Assembly (NCBI GenBank): GCA_024763275.1
Contig: JANTFT010000019.1
Coordinates: 1-40,789 of the forward strand
From: Anaerolineales bacterium
Lineage (GTDB): Bacteria > Chloroflexota > Anaerolineae > Anaerolineales > UBA11858
Direction: 5' to 3'
DNA: 40,789 nucleotides
Within the stretch, counting starts at the first letter, position 1, and the number at the start of each line of letters is the position of its first letter. A model generated the notes under the pieces. It was not told the origin of the DNA and ran no database searches. It was given only the letters and a program-made list of their open reading frames with translations. The position numbers and the translations under genes are program-made. Shown here one piece after another: positions 36,435 to 40,789 of the stretch.

Positions 36435-37351
36435 TAAAACTGGAACGCCTCACTGAAAGACCTGTTCTCTCCCCCAACCCGCAGCACAGCTGGGAGGCTG
36501 CGGCGGTATTCAACGCGGCTGCGATTTTCCACAATCAGCTGGTCCATCTGATCTACCGGGCTACGGACATCACCTCCAACGGGCAGCAGGGCAGGTATAT
36601 TAACAGTCTCGGCTACGCGGTCAGCAGCGACGGGGTTCACTTCAACCGGCTGGTTGACCCCATCCTGAGGGCTGATGTTCCCCAGGAATCCCGTGGACCG
36701 GAGGACCCGCGGATCGTCTCCCTGGAAGGGAAATTCTACATGCTTTACACGGGCTACGGGGGGAGATTTGAGGGGGACTACCGCATCTGCCTGGCAATTT
36801 CTCCCAATTTGATCCACTGGAAGCGGCAGGGAGTGATGCTGGATGAACCCAATAAGGACGCCTCACTGCTGCCCGCGAAAGTCGGAGGGCGGTATGTGAT
36901 GTTCCACCGCCGGGCTCCCGATATCTGGGTGTCCTACTCGGATGATCTGAAAAGCTGGTCCGACCACCGATCGCTCATGGGCCCCCTTCCCAATTCGGAT
37001 TGGGAGTCCGACAAGATCGGCCTGGCAGGTCCGCCCTTGAGAACGGAATCGGGCTGGGTAATGATCTACCATGGGGTGGGTGGGAGCCCCCGCAAGTACA
37101 GCCTGGGCATCGCCCTGCTGGATGGAGAGGATCCGGGCCGGGTGATCTACCGCCAGCCGGAGCCCATCCTGGAGCCCGAACTGGACTGGGAGGTCAAGGG
37201 GTTTGTCCCCAATGTGGTGTTCAGCTGCGGCCAGGTCGTACTGGAGGACCGGCTGCTGGTCTATTACGGGGGTGCGGACCAGGTGATCGGGGTTGCCGGG
37301 TTAGACATGAAATTCATAAATGAATTCGGAGCACAAACCAATGGCATCTAA
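36431..37351 (+). CDS. GH130-family glycosidase/mannoside phosphorylase
   Basis: VFNAAAIFHNQLVHLIYRATD, SRGPEDPRIVSLEGKFYMLYTGYGG, KIGLAGPPLRTESGWVMIYHGVG. TTG start overlaps the upstream TGA (TTGA). Confidence 0.9.
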   Translation: MIKLERLTERPVLSPNPQHSWEAAAVFNAAAIFHNQLVHLIYRATDITSNGQQGRYINSLGYAVSSDGVHFNRLVDPILRADVPQESRGPEDPRIVSLEGKFYMLYTGYGGRFEGDYRICLAISPNLIHWKRQGVMLDEPNKDASLLPAKVGGRYVMFHRRAPDIWVSYSDDLKSWSDHRSLMGPLPNSDWESDKIGLAGPPLRTESGWVMIYHGVGGSPRKYSLGIALLDGEDPGRVIYRQPEPILEPELDWEVKGFVPNVVFSCGQVVLEDRLLVYYGGADQVIGVAGLDMKFINEFGAQTNGI

Positions 37352-38708
37352 AAAGACCATAGGCGTTTTCCATTACCAGGTTGGCGGCACCGATGGCGTG
37401 TCCCTGGAGATTGACAAGTGGAAGCTGATCCTGGAAGGGATGGGCCATACTGTGCACCTGATCGGGGGGGATCTGGGAACAGCCGAGGGGACCCTGGTCC
37501 GGGAAATGTACCATCACCTTCCTGAAAGCAAACGTCTGAACCGGAACACCTTCCAGGAACTGGTTGATTTTGACCCGGCGGGCTACCAGGCAGAGCTTGA
37601 GAGGATGACAGCTGAGATCGCGGAGCGGTTCAGGGAGGTGACCCGGGACAAGGGAATTGACCTGATCCTGGCTGAAAATGTCTGGTGCGTGGGGGCGAAT
37701 CCAGCGGTGGCGCCGGCCCTGGAAATCGTCCGCCAGGAACTGGAACTCCCGGCTGTAGCCCACAACCACGATTTTTACTGGGAGCGCCGGGAGGGTTTTT
37801 CCCTCACCTGCGCCGGGGCGGTGGCTTTAGCGGACTTGTATTTACCTCCCCACGATCCAGCTATCCGTCATACGGTGATCAACAGCCTGGCCCAATCCCA
37901 ACTGCTAGCCAGAAAGGGGATCCCCTCCACGGTTGTCCCCAATGTGTTCGACTTCGCTGGACCCGCCTGGGTAAAGGATCCCTACAACGAAGATCTCAGG
38001 GAAGAGATCGGGCTGACCCCAAATGACCTGGTGCTGCTGCAGGCGACGCGCATCGTCTCCCGTAAGGGGATTGAGCTGGCAATCGACTTTGCCAGTGCCC
38101 TTAATGACCCTGAGCGGCGGAAGTTCCTCCAGGAGAAGGGCCTGTATGACGGACGTTCCTTTGGGGAGAGCGACCGGATCGTCCTGGTGCTGGCTGGGTA
38201 TGCTCGCGATGATGCTACTGGCAAGTACAAGGATTTGCTGACTGAAAAAGCCCGCCAGAGCAACGTTCCCCTGCTGTATATTGAGGACCGGGTGGACGCT
38301 GAACGGGGTCAGCGGGAGGGTAAAAAAGTCTATTCTCTGTGGGATACCTACACTATGGCGGATCTGGTAACCTATCCCAGCCTGTGGGAAGGGTGGGGCA
38401 ATCAGTTCCTGGAAGGGGTGAAAGCCAGGCTGCCTCTGCTGGTATTCGAGTATCCTGTCTACCTGGCGGATATCAAGGACAAGGGGTTCCAGGTGATCTC
38501 CCTGGGCGACCAGCTTCAGGGTTATGATTCCCGGGGGTTGGCAGTGGTGGCCGAGGATGTCATCGAACGGGCCGCCGATCAGGCGCTGATCATGCTGACA
38601 GATCCCCGGGAAAGAGCCCGGGTGGTTGAAAGGAATTTCACGCTGGGGCGGAAGCATTATTCCCTAGAGGCGCTCCGCGGATATCTGGAGAGGGTTTTCA
38701 ATTTCTGA
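37341..38708 (+). CDS. GT4-like glycosyltransferase
   Basis: FHYQVGGTDGVSLEIDKWKLILEGMGHTVHLIGG acceptor domain; LLQATRIVSRKGIELAIDFASAL; DLVTYPSLWEGWGNQFLEGVKARLPLLVFEYPVY (E-x7-E region). ATG 37341 preferred; 37320 is also possible. Confidence 0.9.
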   Translation: MASKKTIGVFHYQVGGTDGVSLEIDKWKLILEGMGHTVHLIGGDLGTAEGTLVREMYHHLPESKRLNRNTFQELVDFDPAGYQAELERMTAEIAERFREVTRDKGIDLILAENVWCVGANPAVAPALEIVRQELELPAVAHNHDFYWERREGFSLTCAGAVALADLYLPPHDPAIRHTVINSLAQSQLLARKGIPSTVVPNVFDFAGPAWVKDPYNEDLREEIGLTPNDLVLLQATRIVSRKGIELAIDFASALNDPERRKFLQEKGLYDGRSFGESDRIVLVLAGYARDDATGKYKDLLTEKARQSNVPLLYIEDRVDAERGQREGKKVYSLWDTYTMADLVTYPSLWEGWGNQFLEGVKARLPLLVFEYPVYLADIKDKGFQVISLGDQLQGYDSRGLAVVAEDVIERAADQALIMLTDPRERARVVERNFTLGRKHYSLEALRGYLERVFNF

Positions 38709-38730
38709 ACGGAGTTGGTATACAGAAAAT

Positions 38731-40488
38731 ATGAGCAGGAAAGAGAGCTTGGATCGGATCAGGGAATATCTGCAGCGGCTGTATGGTGACCTTCAGACTC
38801 AGCAGCTCTGGCCGCGTTTAATGGACCTGATGGATTCCTATCGGCGCGAAGGAAAGGACCCCGGAAAGACCCCGGTTGACACGCTGCAGAATCTGGGCGC
38901 CCTGCTGATTACCTACGGCGACCAATTTCAGGTCCCCGATCAATCCCATTTCACCACCCTGGCTGAGTTCATCAGTGAATACTTGGAGGGGTTGATCTCC
39001 GCGGTCCACCTGCTGCCGTTCTTTCCTTATTCATCGGATGATGGTTTCTCTGTTATCAACTACAAAGAGGTGCATCCAGACTTCGGCAGCTGGGATGACC
39101 TCCTTCAGCTGGGCAGGTGCTGCTATCTGATGTTTGACGCCGTGGTCAACCACGTGTCCCGGGAAAGTGAATGGTTCCAGAAATACCTCCAGAAAGTGCC
39201 GCCTTACAGGGATTACTTTATTGAGGTGGATCCGGGAGTGGATCTGAGCCAGGTCGTCCGTCCCCGAGCCCGTCCCCTGCTCACTGAAGTTCAAACCGCG
39301 GAAGGGCCTGCCTGGGTCTGGACCACATTCAGTACCGACCAGATAGACCTGAATTATAAGAACCCCCAGGTGCTGCTGGAAATCATCGATGTGCTGCTCT
39401 TCTATGTTTCCCGGGGAGCGCGGATCATCCGCCTGGACGCGATCGCCTTCCTGTGGAAGGAGATAGGCACCCCCTGCATCCACCTCCCACAAACCCACCT
39501 GGTGATCAAGCTGATGCGGGCGGTCCTCGATGTGGTGGAGCCGGAAGTCATCCTGATCACGGAAACCAATGTACCCCAGGAGGAAAACAGCAGTTATTTC
39601 GGGGAGCCGCTGGGGAACAGCTCTGACAGGAACACGGCTGGCGATGAAGCCCAGATGGTATACCAGTTCCCGCTGGCACCCCTGATCCTGCATACATTCC
39701 GGACAGGAAACACGGAAGTCCTGACTGATTGGGCATCCACAATCGCAGTGCCTTATGATTCAGCGGCTTTTTTGAATTTCATTGCCTCTCATGACGGTAT
39801 TGGCCTGAGGCCTGCGGAAGGGCTGCTGACTGAAGCTGAAATCCAGGCCCTGGTTGACCAGACCCTGGCGCGAGGAGGCCGGGTTTCCTATCGAAGCGGA
39901 CCTGATGGAAACAAGAGCGTTTATGAGCTGAACATCACCCTGTTCGATATGCTGACTGATCCCGGGGAGGCTGATTTGGAAAAGTCAGTTGCCCGGTTTA
40001 TGGCCTCCCAGGCGATCATGCTCTCGTTGGCAGGCGTGCCGGCGATCTATGCCCTCAGCCTATTCGGAGCGCCCAATAACCAGGGGGAGGTTGAGAATAC
40101 CGGGAGGGCGCGATCCATCAACCGTCAGAAATATGTTCTCAGCGATCTGGAGCAAGCCCTGGCGGATCCATCCTCCCGGGCTGCCAGGGTCTTTTCGGCT
40201 TACCGGCAATTGTTGAAGGCCAGGAAGGACCATCCGGCGTTTCATCCTCTAGCTTCTCAACAGGTTCTCAAGCTGGATTCCCGGATAGTTGCCGTCCTGA
40301 GAACCGCCGGGGAAGGACGAGAATCGGTCTTGTGCTTGATCAATGTCGCCGCTGAGCCGGTCGAGCTGCAGGTAGAAGACTCCCTGCTGGGACCACGGGG
40401 CAGGGTCGATCTGCTGACCGGGACACCCTATCGGTCGGGGAGGCTGGCCCTGGATCCGTTCCAGACCCTGTGGCTTTCAGGGAAATAA
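38731..40488 (+). CDS. GH13_18 sugar phosphorylase (sucrose-/glucosylglycerate-phosphorylase-like)
   Basis: SAVHLLPFFPYSSDDGFSVINYKEV; ARIIRLDAIAFLWKEIGTPCIHLPQTH (nucleophile Asp); VILITETNVPQEENSSYFG (acid/base Glu); FIASHDGIGLRP (Asp). Confidence 0.92.
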   Translation: MSRKESLDRIREYLQRLYGDLQTQQLWPRLMDLMDSYRREGKDPGKTPVDTLQNLGALLITYGDQFQVPDQSHFTTLAEFISEYLEGLISAVHLLPFFPYSSDDGFSVINYKEVHPDFGSWDDLLQLGRCCYLMFDAVVNHVSRESEWFQKYLQKVPPYRDYFIEVDPGVDLSQVVRPRARPLLTEVQTAEGPAWVWTTFSTDQIDLNYKNPQVLLEIIDVLLFYVSRGARIIRLDAIAFLWKEIGTPCIHLPQTHLVIKLMRAVLDVVEPEVILITETNVPQEENSSYFGEPLGNSSDRNTAGDEAQMVYQFPLAPLILHTFRTGNTEVLTDWASTIAVPYDSAAFLNFIASHDGIGLRPAEGLLTEAEIQALVDQTLARGGRVSYRSGPDGNKSVYELNITLFDMLTDPGEADLEKSVARFMASQAIMLSLAGVPAIYALSLFGAPNNQGEVENTGRARSINRQKYVLSDLEQALADPSSRAARVFSAYRQLLKARKDHPAFHPLASQQVLKLDSRIVAVLRTAGEGRESVLCLINVAAEPVELQVEDSLLGPRGRVDLLTGTPYRSGRLALDPFQTLWLSGK

Positions 40489-40522
40489 GACCGGCAAGAC
40501 AGCTGGTATTCCGCGGGTAAGC

Positions 40523-40789
40523 AGGTCGCTGCGCTCCTGACGGAGGACGGAGGACGGAAGACCGGAGCTGCTGCGCAGCTGACGGCGGGACTTAGGGACT
40601 GGGGGACGTGGAGACGGTAATCCCCTTACCTGCTGTCATTGCGAGCGGAACGGAGTGGAGCGCGGCAATCCCATCATCCAGCTGCTGTCAACTGAATTCG
40701 TCCGGAGAGCCTGGTTGTGAAATCGAGCTCTGCGAGCCAGCTAATCAGGGGATTGCTTCGTCGGCCTCCAGCCTCCTCGCAATGACGGA
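40523..40789 (-). repeat. Repeat family B, right copy (truncated by the window end)
   Basis: Reverse complement reproduces 26576-26850 with small indels and substitutions. Confidence 0.9.

Noticed and set aside
37905-38657. 250-aa - strand ORF opposite the GT4 gene
   Set aside because: Antisense shadow ORF of a strongly supported glycosyltransferase.
39031-39693. 220-aa - strand ORF opposite the GH13_18 gene
   Set aside because: Antisense to an ORF with all catalytic motifs.

Overview
This window looks like a chromosomal segment of a Chloroflexota/Anaerolineae-type bacterium. That assignment rests on lipoprotein style, DUF4388 and roadblock content and dispersed repeats, and no database search was run. 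From left to right it holds: a truncated Kef-type antiporter; lipA and mscL; many secreted lipoproteins, one of which looks like a gingipain/C25-like caspase-fold protein; tRNA-Gly(TCC) and tRNA-Met(CAT) behind a near-consensus promoter; an OafA-like acyltransferase; and a NarX/NarL-type two-component pair. Next comes an eight-gene co-directional cluster at 16451-22199, built from a receiver-DUF4388-roadblock protein, DUF4388 proteins, standalone roadblock/LC7 proteins, a HAMP protein with no output domain and an MglA-type GTPase. It is followed by an HtrA-like protease and a HEAT-repeat protein. The right third is a LacI-controlled sugar cassette at 27109-40488: ABC importer, GH38, 2H phosphoesterase, GH130, GT4 and a GH13_18 phosphorylase. 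Inverted copies of a roughly 270-bp repeat flank this cassette. The best candidates for undescribed systems are the MglA/roadblock/DUF4388 cluster and the repeat-bracketed mannoside/glucosylglycerate-type cassette.
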